This document shows, one piece after another, positions 12,601-23,209 of a stretch of DNA of 64,000 bases. The first letter of the stretch is position 1; every line of letters begins with the position of its first letter. Both the position numbers and the translations under genes were made by a program. The DNA is from Impatiens glandulifera (lineage: Eukaryota > Streptophyta > Magnoliopsida > Ericales > Balsaminaceae). The stretch is taken from assembly GCF_907164915.1 (NCBI RefSeq), contig NC_061863.1, forward strand, positions 66,641,364 through 66,705,363. Reading direction: 5' to 3'. The notes under the pieces were generated by a model that did not search any database, was not told where the DNA came from, and saw only the letters and a program-made list of their open reading frames with translations.

Positions 12601-13723
12601 AAGCAATTTGCGCTTTATCGCGTGGTAGGTTAGATGGTGAAAGCAGGACTGCCGCCCTTATTAATGCTGGGAATGAAATTTCCGAGGCATACCAATATTA
12701 TCCAGGAATCAGGTTATTTCCAAACCATGCTACTGCTATTGAGCCTATATTTTATTCATTTTTTTTTCATCTGGTATAGTTTTTGACCATGATTCAGATT
12801 ATATTGTGATTTTTGTTGCTTCATTTGCTATACAAATTATTTTCTACATTATCATACAAATTATCAAATTATAGTGTAATATTTTCTTTTTAATTCATTT
12901 GGTATAAACTTTTTATATATTTTTTGGATCATTTTGATTCTTTTGACAAACATAACAAATGTTGATTTTTTCAAATAATGATCACTGTGGAAATAAATGT
13001 ATAACAAAACATCCCAGCGTGGCCATGTTATGATCCAAAACTTTGCAAATTTGGTGAAAAAGAGTTGTTCTGTAATCATATCTTAGACTCCATATATAGT
13101 TGCTTTAATGAGTGGAATAAGCATGAACCTTGTACTATTTGCTTCCAAACATGACTATATATAGTTGCTTTAATGAGTGGAATAAACATGAACCTTGTAC
13201 TATTTGCTTCCAAACATGACTAAAACCACATTTAACCCAAAATGCAGTCTTCAAGAAAGAGAACACGTGTTAGAGCAGCAAACTGTGTCAAGACAGCTTG
13301 AGGCAATATTGTCTATTCATAAACTTGCAAGAGCAGGTTCCTATGTTGATGCCTTGAGAGAGGTAGCCAAGATTCCTTTTCTACCCTTGGATCCTCGTTC
13401 GCCTGATATCGCAAGCAGTGTTTTCCATAAGCTATCTCCCAATGTCCAAGCTTGTGTGCCTGACCTTCTCAAGGTCGGTCTCAACTGCTTGGACAATGTT
13501 GCTGACACTGATGGCTCACTCCGTGCAATGAGGGCCAAGGTAATAATTACAACTTTGTATTATGTGTTTCTGTTTTCGTATCTGGAGCCATTTCCATAAG
13601 GGATATGCATCTTTTTACTGAATATATTTTTCTTCTTTGGGTTAGATTGCGAGTTTTCTGGCAAACAATATGAACAGAAACTGGCCTCAAGAACTGTATG
13701 AAAGAGTTTCTCGGAGCTTGTGA
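3669..13723 (+). CDS. NUP93: Nuclear pore protein NUP93 (Nic96 family), 15 exons
   Basis: Complete gene for 863 residues. Exons: 3669-3770, 3880-3971, 4208-4274, 4965-5024, 5545-5634, 6099-6365, 6934-7029, 7116-7250, 8219-8272, 8372-8455, 9785-9871, 9943-10848, 12531-12712, 13248-13539, 13646-13723. Every junction keeps the reading frame. The protein starts MASDADMTSWTDLLHSS and ends YERVSRSL, matching plant NUP93/Nic96. Residues 1-110 hold the N-terminal linker and a predicted helix; most of the rest is the helical Nic96 domain, with residues 379-680 in the single 906-base exon 12. NUP93 is the inner-ring linker of the nuclear pore; in other organisms it joins Nup205/188, Nup155 and the Nup62 complex. 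All introns are GT-AG except intron 8, which is GC-AG. Intron 12 (1.7 kb) and intron 10 (1.3 kb) are the longest. Confidence 0.95.
3824..3850. repeat. (CT)n microsatellite in NUP93 intron 1
   Basis: About 13 CT units run uninterrupted just before the acceptor region of the 109-base first intron. They may form part of its pyrimidine tract. Confidence 0.9.
6663..6860. mobile_element. Tourist-like (PIF/Harbinger) MITE remnant in NUP93 intron 6
   Basis: Begins GGCCTTGTTTGAT and continues with 'catcatcaatcaa' and 'acccttactt' segments, in the same order as the left part of the 820-base element at 48803. The right end has 'ccaaataatcc' but no clean terminal repeat, so this is a truncated or diverged copy. 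Confidence 0.5.
7251..8218 (+). other. GC-AG intron 8 of NUP93
   Basis: Exon 8 ends CAG and the intron begins gcaaga, the known GC-donor context (AG|GCAAG). It ends 'attag' before GCTGCACTGGGTGGG. Using this junction restores the conserved plant reading HPAQAALGGSVGNLQ without a shift. No GT near the exon end keeps this frame and sequence. Confidence 0.85.
11230..11292. mobile_element. Fragment of Tourist-like MITE in NUP93 intron 12
   Basis: The stretch 'caaataacccttcatcaaac' followed by 'gcc' matches the right terminal region of the element at 48803-49622, which reads caaataacccatacatcaaac. Only this end is recognisable. Confidence 0.35.
13092..13221. repeat. 65-bp tandem duplication in NUP93 intron 13
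   Basis: Two head-to-tail copies of a 65-base unit (13092-13156 and 13157-13221) contain 'agttgctttaatgagtgg' and 'gaaccttgtactatttgc'. They differ at about one base (aataagcatg versus aataaacatg). The second copy ends 26 bases before the exon 14 acceptor, so the duplication includes any branch-point signal lying that far upstream. Confidence 0.9.
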
Positions 13724-14046
13724 GTATCAAATACTGTTTCTGTCTAAGATAAGATGAAGAAGAAGATGGGGGTATTGTTGAAGAGCAGAAGAAGGATTGT
13801 TTTAAGCTAATTGCTATTATTATTATTATTAAATGTATGCAGTTTGTTAATATTGGACTTGTTTGAGAGGAGGCAAGTTTTGTTGGGATATAAGATAGTT
13901 TTTAATTTTGAGAAACAATACAATGAATGATCTACTACAGATAATCCAATTCTTCTGAATGGTGTGTTCCTTCTTTGAAGTAATAACTAATAATTTTGCA
14001 GTTAGTTTTTTGAGAAGTGATAATGCATGGACCTATTTCTTGGAAT

Positions 14047-14160
14047 ATATGAGCAATGAAGGAAAATCCATCTCCTTGAATCTTGAACCGCATGCATGCC
14101 TGAGAACAGAAAAAAGTTACTCCATTAATTCTTCAACAACCTTCTCACAAGATGGGTCCT
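14047..14160 (-). pseudogene. Probable relic of a UGT C-terminus
   Basis: Read on the minus strand, 14047-14075 matches the last codons of the UGT genes (GAGATGGATT..CTTTCATTGCTCATAT) with a 2-base insertion. 14094-14108 matches the 'GTTCTCAGG.ATGC' that lies slightly upstream in those genes. The two blocks are in the right order and about 9 bases closer together than in the intact genes. The frame is broken. If correct, this is the leftmost trace of the array, on the far side of the EBM gene. The match is short, so chance or another UGT family is not excluded. Confidence 0.45.
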
Positions 14161-14196
14161 GAACTTTTAATAATGAAATGGGTCTGGTTGTGTGGG

Positions 14197-14500
14197 GAGG
14201 GGAAATTGGTGCAAATGACGCTAAAGATTAATGTATTTGTAAAAAGTGTCAGCGCATAAAAAAGCGTTTGTGACACTTTTATTTTTTTTTGACGAAAATG
14301 CCTCCGTTGCGAGACGCACCCGGCAATCGCGAGACGGAATTTTTTTTTTTCCGAAAAAACAAAATCATCTCGCGAATGTCGGTTGCGTCTCGTGACAGGA
14401 ACAATTTCATATAAAAATATGAAAGTATCACCAACGTTTTTTATTTATTTTTATAAGTCATATAGCCTAATCTTTAAGGCCATTTAGTCAAATTCCCCTC
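14197..14500. mobile_element. MITE-like element with GC-rich core
   Basis: Imperfect terminal inverted repeats of about 33 bases: left gaggggaaattgg...taaagatta, right taatcttta...aattcccctc. The core at 14290-14395 carries repeated 'gcgagacg'/'cgtctcg' motifs that can fold back on each other, in sharp contrast to the AT-rich surroundings. No target duplication could be fixed and no coding sequence is present. Confidence 0.5.
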
Positions 14501-16518
14501 GGTAGGCATAGATTGGTAAATTATGGGTTTCCTCCACTGGATTTGATACTTACTCTTAAAATTTTAAGATTTTAAATAAATTATTAAATATATAAATTTT
14601 ACTATTTTAAATTCGTACGATTTTATAAGTTTATTAATAATTTTAATTTTACAATTTTACATTTAAAAAATATATTTATAAATTAAAAAAGTTATTATTT
14701 ATTTATTTAAATAAATTAATTAATATAATTAATTTTGTAAATATAATTTTTTATAGTATTATTTTTTAATTAATTATATATTTAAATATATAATTTTTTA
14801 AAATTAATTAGGTATAATATAAGTAATATTTTTCAAATTAAACATGTTTTCAAGTAAACTATAGATTTTAGTATAATATAAAAAGAAACAATCTTATGTA
14901 AACGATTTTGACTGAATTGTTTAGGGCTTTGTTAAGGTGGTTTGTAGGGAGGATTTAATATTTTGAATTGAGTTGGGTTTAAAAAAAAATTAGGTAATCT
15001 TAATCAAATATCAAGAAAATTATTGATAAAATGAATAAATAAATGTAGGATTATGTTCAATTTTTTAATAATTAGATAAATAAATAATAAATTCAATTAA
15101 AAAAATATATCTTTTCTGAATGGGCCCACACCTATCATAGATATGCCGCTGCGGACAATGGAACCATGAGTCCATGACTTCTCGTAGGTCATGATGATGA
15201 TAACTAGATCTAGCCATTAATGATGTTTGAGAGAAAAGAAAATATTAGGAAATTATTTTGGCCTTTTAGCATAATAAATAAAAAAACTTAAATAAATATG
15301 TTATGAAAGATTTGACTCATGGGTGATTTTTGCATGTAATATAGTATATAGTTAATTAAGCCATTTGCTAGATCTTACAAAGATTACAACATTTATGACA
15401 TGTATTGACTGTTTTTATTATTTAAATTAAGGTAAAAAACTTATTAAGGTCTGGTTTGATCTTTAGAATTTTAGGTATTTTAAGAAACTTTTATTTAAAA
15501 TTCAACCATCATTTCATATATCTAATTACTTTTCTTATCTATCAAAATACTAAAAATGAAAAATAAAAGCATTTTAGTCAATAAACACTTAAAAACTGTT
15601 TTTTTAATTATCAAATAGTTTTTTTTCTTCTTGAAAAATCCTAATAAAACCAAGGATCAAACAAGCACTAAGATTTCTTTAATATTGATGTATTGAATAT
15701 TTTATCTTTTAAGATTTTAAAATACATTTGAGTTTTATAATAGCAAATTAATAGTTTTGTTGAATTTACAAAATCTATGAAGTTAAATTCTATCAAGTGG
15801 TCAATGAAATTATAGGTTGTGTTAAACTTTTTTTTTTTTTTAATTTCAATATATATAGTAAAAGTAATTTAAATATATATTATTTTTATTATTAAAATAT
15901 TAATTAATCTATTATAGTAATCTCAAATATGAAGAGAAATTTCAAGTCAGTTTGGTAAAAAAAAATTATTAATTTAAAAATAATATAATTTTTTATAATA
16001 TTAATTTAAATAAACTAATATTTTAATTATATATTAATAAATTTAATTACATTTGACCATTCAAACTCAATTGGTTAAAAATAATAAAATTATAAAAATA
16101 TGCTATTCATAATTATATTTCAATTATAATTATAAATTTAAATTATAAAAAGAATTAAAATTACACTCCAATTTTAATTTTAATTTCAGTTTCAATTTTA
16201 TTATTTACCAAACAAATATATTTGTTATCTTGTTTTTCCATTTAATTTTTATTAAAAAAACATTTAAACATTTTTATCAAATTATATTAGTAGATATGTT
16301 TTACATTTGATTAAATATTATTACAATAATAATTAAACATAATTAATTACATGTCCTCGTACTGTTTTTTTGTTTTGTTTTGTTTCTAATATATATATCT
16401 CACTTCAAGATATGACTGAAGGAGAGAGAGAAAGAGTCTGTCAATTGTAATTTGTAGTTTATGAATTTGATTTTCAGGTTTGAGTAATCTCTTTCATTCG
16501 GATTGAGCGACGACGACG

Positions 16519-19500
16519 ATGGCGAAGATAGGGAAAACGATACTTGATAAAAGATGGCTAGCGGCGAGAATAACGGAGGTTGAACTTGACGGCGTTCAGC
16601 TCACCACCACTCGCCCTCCCGCCGGCACCGACTCACCTTGGATGGAAGCCGTTGTCCCCGGAACTGTTTTATCAACTCTTTTGAAGAACAAACTTATTCC
16701 AGATCCTTTCTATGGACTCAATAACGAGTCAATTATAGATATTGCTGATTCTGGTAGAGACTATTACACATTTTGGTTCTTTACAACCTTTCACTGCCAA
16801 CCCTCACCAAATCAATACGTCGATCTGAATTTCCGCGCAATTAATTACTCTGCTCAAGTGTTTTTGAATGGTCACAAATTTGTCCTTCCCAAGGGTATGT
16901 TTCGTAGGCATTCTCTTGATGTTACCAAAATTCTTCATCCTGATGGGGAGAATAAGCTTGCTGTTCTTGTTTATCCTCCTGATCACCCTGGAAGAATACC
17001 CTCTAAGGGCGGCCAAGGTGGTGACCATGAGATTGGAAAAGATGTTGCTGCTCAGTATGTGCAGGGTTGGGATTGGATTATACCCATAAGGTCAGTGAGT
17101 TACTTCTTTGATCCATCCTATTCTGTAATGAAGTGATGAGTTTCAAATATTTGTTTCATGAATCATGACAGGGATAGGAACACTGGTATATGGGATGAGG
17201 TATCTTTAACTGTCACAGGGCCTGTGAAAATAGTGGATCCTCACTTGGTTTCATCTTTTTTCGACAATTACACAAGGGTATATTTGCATTCAACGATGGA
17301 TCTGGTAAATAGAAGTAACACTGTGACTGAATGTTCTTTGAACGTTCAAGTAACAACTGAACTCGATGGTAATACTTGCTTAATTGAACATATTCAATCA
17401 AAGCATCTGTCAATCCCTCCACGAACCCGGATTCAGTATACATATCCCGAGGTCTGTTTGTTGACAATTTAGGTCTTTCATATTCTGCATTTTAGGGTAG
17501 ATCTTATTTTTAACATGTTGATGGATGCTTACAGCTTTTCTTCTATAAACCAAATTTGTGGTGGCCGAATGGCATGGGAAAGCAATCACTCTACAATGTT
17601 ACGATTAGTGTTGATGTTAAAGGAAATGGAGAGTCAGATATATGGAACCATGATTTTGGCTTTCGTAAAATAGAAAGCATCATTGATAATGCGACTGGTG
17701 GAAGGTACTTCAATTTTTCAATGTTTCTTTTGATGGATGTTATTTGGACACCTGTAAGTAACTTCTGTTTCTTCTCTAGATTGTTTAAGGTCAATGGACA
17801 TCAAGTTTTTATTCGTGGAGGTAACTGGATTTTATCAGATGGATTGCTACGGCTTTCAAAGGAACGATATGAAACAGACATCAAGTTTCATGCTGACATG
17901 AACTTCAATATGATCCGATGTTGGGGTGGTGGATTAGCTGAGAGGCCAGATTTCTACCATTACTGTGATCTTTATGGAATTCTGGTTAGATCTCACTTCC
18001 TTTTGTTTATTTATCTTCTTCTCATTGAATACTTTTGTTCTCTTTATCTTTGTAATATATGGCCAATGTTCTCTTTTCAGTTTCCCTAAATGGCATTTCT
18101 CTTGATTTGTCACCTTGCCAAAATCATTGTGACTCTTTTCTTTTCGAAGCAATGGTGCATATTCACCCAACATATTTCAAATAAGCCCTTATTTGTACAT
18201 AATGTATTTTTCTAACTGTCCATTTGTTATATATTTGTCGCGTGTCCTTCACATGTGAAGAGCTTATTTGACCCAATATGTAGAAGTTGGAAGGGCTTAG
18301 ATGATCTTTTCAGAAGTTAACTGTGCTATTTTATTATCAGTTACTAGCTTATGTGGTTATATGGTGTTCTTTCTGTTAGTTTTGGTGACCCAAATGAGTT
18401 TAGCCGGCTCGCAATGCGACAAAAGAAAACCAGAATTTTGCGGGACACTGTTGTAGGCTGTATTTTACCTTTATAAATATCTGGTCTTCGCTAGGGTGTT
18501 CTTGCTCTTCTCTAAATCTGAGTTCTAACCTACTTTTTCGACATATAGGGAAAGTGTTCTCCTCTTCCTGTGGTTTTTTCATGTCTTGGGTTTCCACGTG
18601 AAATCAGTGTGTTCTTCACGTGCTTTGTTTCTTTTACTCTGTCATCCTTTTATAATAAATTGCAGGAATAATTATCATCTTAAAAAGTATATGATAATTA
18701 TTTTGTTGAATCTTTATCTGGTTTATCATGTAATAATAATTTGTCTTTCTTATAGGTGTGGCAAGAATTCTGGATAACCGGAGATGTTGATGGGCGTGGT
18801 GATCCAGTATCAAATCCTAACGGTCCCCTCGACCATGAGCTTTTTTTACTTTGTGCGAGAGATACAGTGAAACTTCTCAGAAATCACCCTAGTCTCGCTC
18901 TTTGGGTTGGAGGAAATGAACAAATTCCGCCAGAAGATATCAATAACGCGTTGAAAGATGAATTGAAACTACATCCATATTTCGAGAGCTCTAGTTCCTC
19001 GAATGAAGATCCCAGTCGTTACCTTGATGGTACTCGTAGCTATGTACAAGGATCCATGTGGGATGGCTTTGCAAACGGTCAAGGAGATTTCTCTGATGGA
19101 CCTTACGAAATTCAAAATCCAGAAGATTTTTTCAAGGATGATTTCTACCAGTATGGGTTTAATCCCGAAGTTGGCTCAGTTGGAATGCCTGTTGCTGCTA
19201 CTATCCGAGCAACGATGCCTCAAGAGGCATGGAAGATTCCGTTGTTCAAGAAATTAGAAGGCGGTTATGTACAAGAAATTCCTAACCCGACATGGGAATA
19301 CCACAAGTATATCCCCTACTCAAAACCTGAAAAAATGGTTCATGATCAAATTTTGCTATATGGAGCAGCACCTACAAATCTCGATGATTTTTGTCTCAAG
19401 GCTCAACTAGTCAACTATGTTCAGTATAGAGCCTTGTTAGAGGGATGGAATTCTCGTATGTGGACTAAATATACGGGTGTACTAATCTGGAAAAATCAGA

Positions 19501-20372
19501 ATCCCTGGACTGGCCTGAGAGGTCAGTTTTACGACCATTTGCACGACCAAACGGCTGGTTTTTATGGTTGTCGATCTGCAGCAGAGCCGATCCATGTTCA
19601 ACTAAACCTGGTTACGTATTTTATCGAGGTGGTTAACACAACATCCAAGGTTTTATCTGATGTAGCCATAGAAGCCACTGTATGGGATCTAGAAGGAAAC
19701 TGTCCTTACTATAAAGTTTTCTCTGAGAGGCTAACGATCCCGCGTAAAAAGACTTTACCTGTTTTCGAGATGAAGTACCCGAAATCTAAAGCTCCGAAGC
19801 CAGTTTACTTTCTTCTTCTCAAACTGCATAGAGTATCCGATAATAAGGTAATTTTGTCCAGGAATTTCTACTGGCTGCATCTTTCTGGTGGAGATTACAG
19901 ACAACTTGAACCCTACAGGGAAAAGAAAATACCCCTTAAGATAACATCTGAAGCTTCCATGACTGGTTCAAAATACGTGATCAAGATGCAAGTGCATAAC
20001 ACCTCAAAGAAACCCGGCTCCAATAATGCTGCTGATGGTCAGAAAAAGGAGATAGGATTGATAGAAAGGATATGCAGCCGGTTTTCTAAGGAAAAAGATG
20101 AGAACATGAATAAGAAGGTATTGGAAATCAATGGAACTGACAGTGGAGTTGCATTCTTTCTTCATTTCTCAGTTCATGCTGCCAAGAAAGAGCACAAGGA
20201 AGGAGAAGACACTAGAATTCTTCCTGTACATTACTCTGACAACTATTTCTCGCTTGTACCGGGTGAGGAAATGTCTGTCACTCTTTCTTTCCAAGTCCCA
20301 TCTGGCGTCACCCCGAGGGTCACACTCAATGGTTGGAACAACCATTATGGCCAGAATATGCTGTGTTTGTAG
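16519..20372 (+). CDS. EBM: Mannosylglycoprotein endo-beta-mannosidase (GH2), 5 exons
   Basis: Complete gene for 947 residues; exons 16519-17090, 17172-17451, 17535-17704, 17780-17984 and 18756-20372, all GT-AG and in frame. It belongs to glycoside hydrolase family 2. The plant enzyme cleaves the Man-beta-1,4-GlcNAc bond in the core of N-glycans, acting in breakdown of free N-glycans. Order seen: N-terminal sugar-binding domain (about 1-190), immunoglobulin-like domain (about 190-310), barrel domain (about 310-620), then C-terminal beta domains. WVGGNEQ gives the acid/base Glu464. [11 protein letters not shown] gives the probable nucleophile Glu547. [19 protein letters not shown] and VWQEFW are family signatures. 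No signal peptide is visible. Length agrees with the lily and Arabidopsis enzymes (about 945-953, from memory). Confidence 0.93.
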
Positions 20373-20392
20373 GTAACTTTTGTATTAACATA

Positions 20393-20398
20393 AATAAA
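20393..20398 (+). terminator. Candidate polyadenylation signal of EBM
   Basis: AATAAA lies about 20 bases after the EBM stop codon. Plant polyadenylation signals are loose and this one is close to the stop, so a later site is also possible. Confidence 0.3.
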
Positions 20399-20586
20399 GA
20401 GTAAACATGTGTGTTTATTTTCTGTATGTTGTTGGTTTATACTTGTGCTGTTCATGGATTTTCTTGTGCGGATGGGATGAGAGACTTATATATAAATTAT
20501 GGAGTCCTAGTTTTCTGATGACTTTGTTTTATTCATGTTGATTTACATCACAAAGAAAAAATATAAGCTTAATTGTGTTTATTTCT

Positions 20587-20883
20587 GGAAGCTTCAGATT
20601 CCTTACATCTCCTGTAAAAATATCACCTTTGTCTGCATCTCTCAACACCCATAGGAATCTTTGTTTGAGCCCGATCGCCAGCCAGCGCCTCAATTTGTTC
20701 ATCTGTCATTGACCCAAATGAAACGTACATAACTGACTTTTGGCGGCTGTTTCTCAAGCCACGCCAAGCATTCGTTTCCGGCAGTTGAATTTATCATTCT
20801 AACTTGATTTAATGGTGCGAGCCATTGCTTCCTGTTTATGTTAGCCTCTATCTTATTATAAAAGGACCACTCCCCATTGGCTT
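20587..20883 (-). pseudogene. UGT pseudogene fragment
   Basis: Closely follows the middle of the neighbouring UGT genes, roughly residues 215-325 of the gene at 21726-23111. It keeps stretches such as those encoding WVLRDADK and YVSFGS. It has small deletions (for example several bases missing before 'gacccaaatgaaacgtac') and frame breaks. Both ends of the gene are absent, so it cannot be functional. It lies on the same strand as the array and marks an older copy next to EBM. Confidence 0.85.
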
Positions 20884-21638
20884 CATTAAGAAAAAAAAAA
20901 TAACTTATCCAGAAAACAAAAGATGTGGTTGTTCAAAGGGCCCAACCGATTGGGCTGAATGAAGCCGCAGAAGCAGCAGCTTCTTATCCTTCCACTGTTG
21001 ATAGCGGGAAGTATTCATACTGTGATAAATCAGCTTTTAGACTCTAAACCCGTAAAATCTAGAGTTTACTTGAAATCGTAATAGTTTAATTTTAAAAAAA
21101 TAATAGTTATATATTATTATTATTATTTATATATATATATATATATTTATAAATAAACAAAAATTATACTTACAAAATTCAAGTTAACATCATTTTAAGA
21201 GTCTTGCGCTAGATCTAACTCCCCACTTGGAATGGGCAAGTCATTTATAGGTTTCAGGAGACTCACCCTTTCAGTTAAGCCCAAGTCCAACCACATCAAT
21301 ACCCCTACTTAAGTTACAGGTTCACGTTACTAAGCACGGTGATAATGAAGAATTTAAGTGGATAATTTAACCATATGTTTATAAGGTTATTTCGATACTA
21401 CCCATCCAGACAAGGCATTACATGTATCCTATTCATAAATGAAACTTATACACAAAAGTAAAAAATTATCTTATTCATCTATTGATTTTTTTTTCTTAGT
21501 ACTGGTGGCAATACATGCATGGGCCTATATTATATTCTTTTCAATTTCTCTATCTATGGCTCAAGCTGCTCAAGAAGGTACATTATTATTATTATTATTA
21601 TCAAAAGTAAAAGTAAGATTTTCATAATCTTCTTACAA

Positions 21639-21675
<37 letters not shown>
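21639..21675. repeat. (ATT)n microsatellite
   Basis: About 12 ATT units lie downstream of the first UGT. The partner block near 27288 has only about four units, so the run expanded or shrank after the duplication. Confidence 0.9.
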
Positions 21676-21676
<1 letters not shown>

Positions 21677-21725
21677 TTAATGACCAAGACATTCATCTTA
21701 ACACCATAACCAACAAACATATAGC

Positions 21726-23111
21726 TTACCTAGTAATATGAGCAATGAAAGAATCCATCTCCATTTTCGAAACACCTCCTTCCTCGGTCGCATCCCTGAG
21801 AACACCGCCGAGTTCCTCCGCCCTTTTCCTTATCTCTTCTCCTTCATCCGAAGCCATCAGTCGTTCCACCGCTTTCTTAATGGTACAAGAACTCACTACC
21901 TCACTTTTGTCTGCCCATTCTCTAACTTCAATACCCACTTTCAAAATCTCAGTTATCAACACAGCATTGTAAGGTTGGTCCGAATGCATCGGCCATGCGG
22001 CTATAGGAACTCCCAAGCTCAAGCTCTCCAAACAAGAATTCCATCCGCAGTGGCTCATAAACCCACCGACCGACCGGTGGCCCAGTATTTCCATTTGGGG
22101 AGCCCAATCACGAACCACCATTCCAGTTTCTTTCACACTCTCTTCAAACCCATTTGGCAGCTTCAGATTCCTAACTTCTCCCGTAAAAATATCAGCTTTG
22201 TCTGCATCTCTCAACACCCATAGGAATCTTTGTTTGCTTTCTTTGAGACCCAACGCCAACGCTTCAATTTGTTCATCTGTCATTGAAATTGTTGACCCAA
22301 ATGAAACGTACATAACCGACTTTGGCGGCTGTTTCTCAAGCCACAACAAGCATTCGTTTCCGCTGGTTGGATTTATTGTTCTAACACGATTAATTAATGG
22401 TGCGATAGCCCATTGTTTATTGTTTACGTTGTGCTCGTTCTTGGCCATGTCTAAATCAAGATAGGAACTTTCCATTTGCCTGGAAGTGTTAAGAATATCC
22501 CCTTGTTTGATTTTGAGGAATTCGGCTTGAACGGCGGACAATCTTAGGATATCATCAGTGACGAAACACTCTTCCAGAGGAGGTATTGATTCACCTTTGT
22601 AATGGGAATTCATGCAGCAACTGGAGAAGGCAGATACGCACCTGAAATTGTAGGATTCAGCATTTGGAATGTCGGCAACATCCTGAACGACGAAGCTCAT
22701 AAGCGTGTCGTGGATGACGACGAGCCTTCTTGCGGTGGCGGAGAGTTGTCGGAGAAGGGTGGCAACTGGGTGGCGAAGATGCAGGGTAGCGTCGAAAGAT
22801 GACTGGAGATGTGCAGGGAACTTTGATGTTGAATTGGGGTTTGGTAATGGGGAGAGGAAATGAGGCATGGGTAAATCATGGAAGTGGATTTTGGATAATA
22901 AATCCGATGATGATCGGTCTCCTCCTCCGGTTAACCGGTGCTTGACCTGACGGTTGTGTTTGGAAGAGGCGGCATAATGAACTTCGATTTGGTAATTGGA
23001 GGAGATGAGGAAAGAGAGTTGCAAGGCCTGGTTAAGGTGACTCTGAGCCGTAAATGGAACCATGAGCATGATAATCGGAGCTGGGATGGTATCTTGATGA
23101 TGGGCAGCCAT
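21726..23111 (-). CDS. UGT array gene 1: zeatin O-glucosyltransferase-like (UGT93 type)
   Basis: Intronless gene for 461 residues of a GT1 family UDP-sugar glycosyltransferase. The 44-residue PSPG sugar-donor box spans residues 336-379, from WAPQ through HCGWNS to HSDQ; the final Gln is usual for UDP-glucose users. The presumed catalytic His is residue 25 in AQSHLNQ, with its partner Asp at 135 in IHDTLM. The wording (IHFHDLPMP, NPNS, IPNAESY, ADKADIF, MEMDSFIAHI) is that of zeatin O-gluco/xylosyltransferases, which attach sugar to the side-chain hydroxyl of the cytokinin zeatin in the cytosol. It differs from them by Ser instead of Gly before the His and by a shorter segment near residues 160-178. 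Its partner is gene 2. The substrate is therefore uncertain. Confidence 0.82.
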   Translation of the reverse strand: MAAHHQDTIPAPIIMLMVPFTAQSHLNQALQLSFLISSNYQIEVHYAASSKHNRQVKHRLTGGGDRSSSDLLSKIHFHDLPMPHFLSPLPNPNSTSKFPAHLQSSFDATLHLRHPVATLLRQLSATARRLVVIHDTLMSFVVQDVADIPNAESYNFRCVSAFSSCCMNSHYKGESIPPLEECFVTDDILRLSAVQAEFLKIKQGDILNTSRQMESSYLDLDMAKNEHNVNNKQWAIAPLINRVRTINPTSGNECLLWLEKQPPKSVMYVSFGSTISMTDEQIEALALGLKESKQRFLWVLRDADKADIFTGEVRNLKLPNGFEESVKETGMVVRDWAPQMEILGHRSVGGFMSHCGWNSCLESLSLGVPIAAWPMHSDQPYNAVLITEILKVGIEVREWADKSEVVSSCTIKKAVERLMASDEGEEIRKRAEELGGVLRDATEEGGVSKMEMDSFIAHITR

Positions 23112-23201
23112 TGTTGAAAGCTTGAGGAAAGAAAATATGCAAGTTCTCTAGCTTCACAAAATCAAAACAAAGGGAAGTAAAGAAAATGTTCAAACAAATT
23201 G

Positions 23202-23209
23202 TATTTATC
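23202..23209 (-). promoter_or_regulatory. Candidate TATA box of UGT gene 1
   Basis: GATAAATA on the minus strand, about 90 bases before the start codon, is the most TATA-like motif in the leader. The same motif and its surroundings are kept before genes 2 and 3. Confidence 0.35.

Larger units (their letters stand above)
13724..16518. other. Intergenic region NUP93 - EBM
   Basis: Holds the NUP93 3' untranslated region (to about 13950), a probable UGT relic (14047-14160), a MITE-like element with a GC-rich core (14197-14500), then about 2 kb of very AT-rich DNA with no recognised gene. The EBM promoter and leader occupy roughly the last 150 bases: a TATATATA run lies at 16390-16398, and a purine stretch 'ggagagagagaaagag' follows. 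Confidence 0.4.
20373..21725. other. Intergenic region EBM - first UGT
   Basis: Contains the EBM 3' end, the UGT relic at 20587-20883, an unassigned coding-like stretch near 20926-21030, AT repeats, and an (ATT)n run at 21639-21675 next to the first UGT. The DNA from about 21572 onward is the left part of the duplicated block also found from 27238. Confidence 0.4.
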
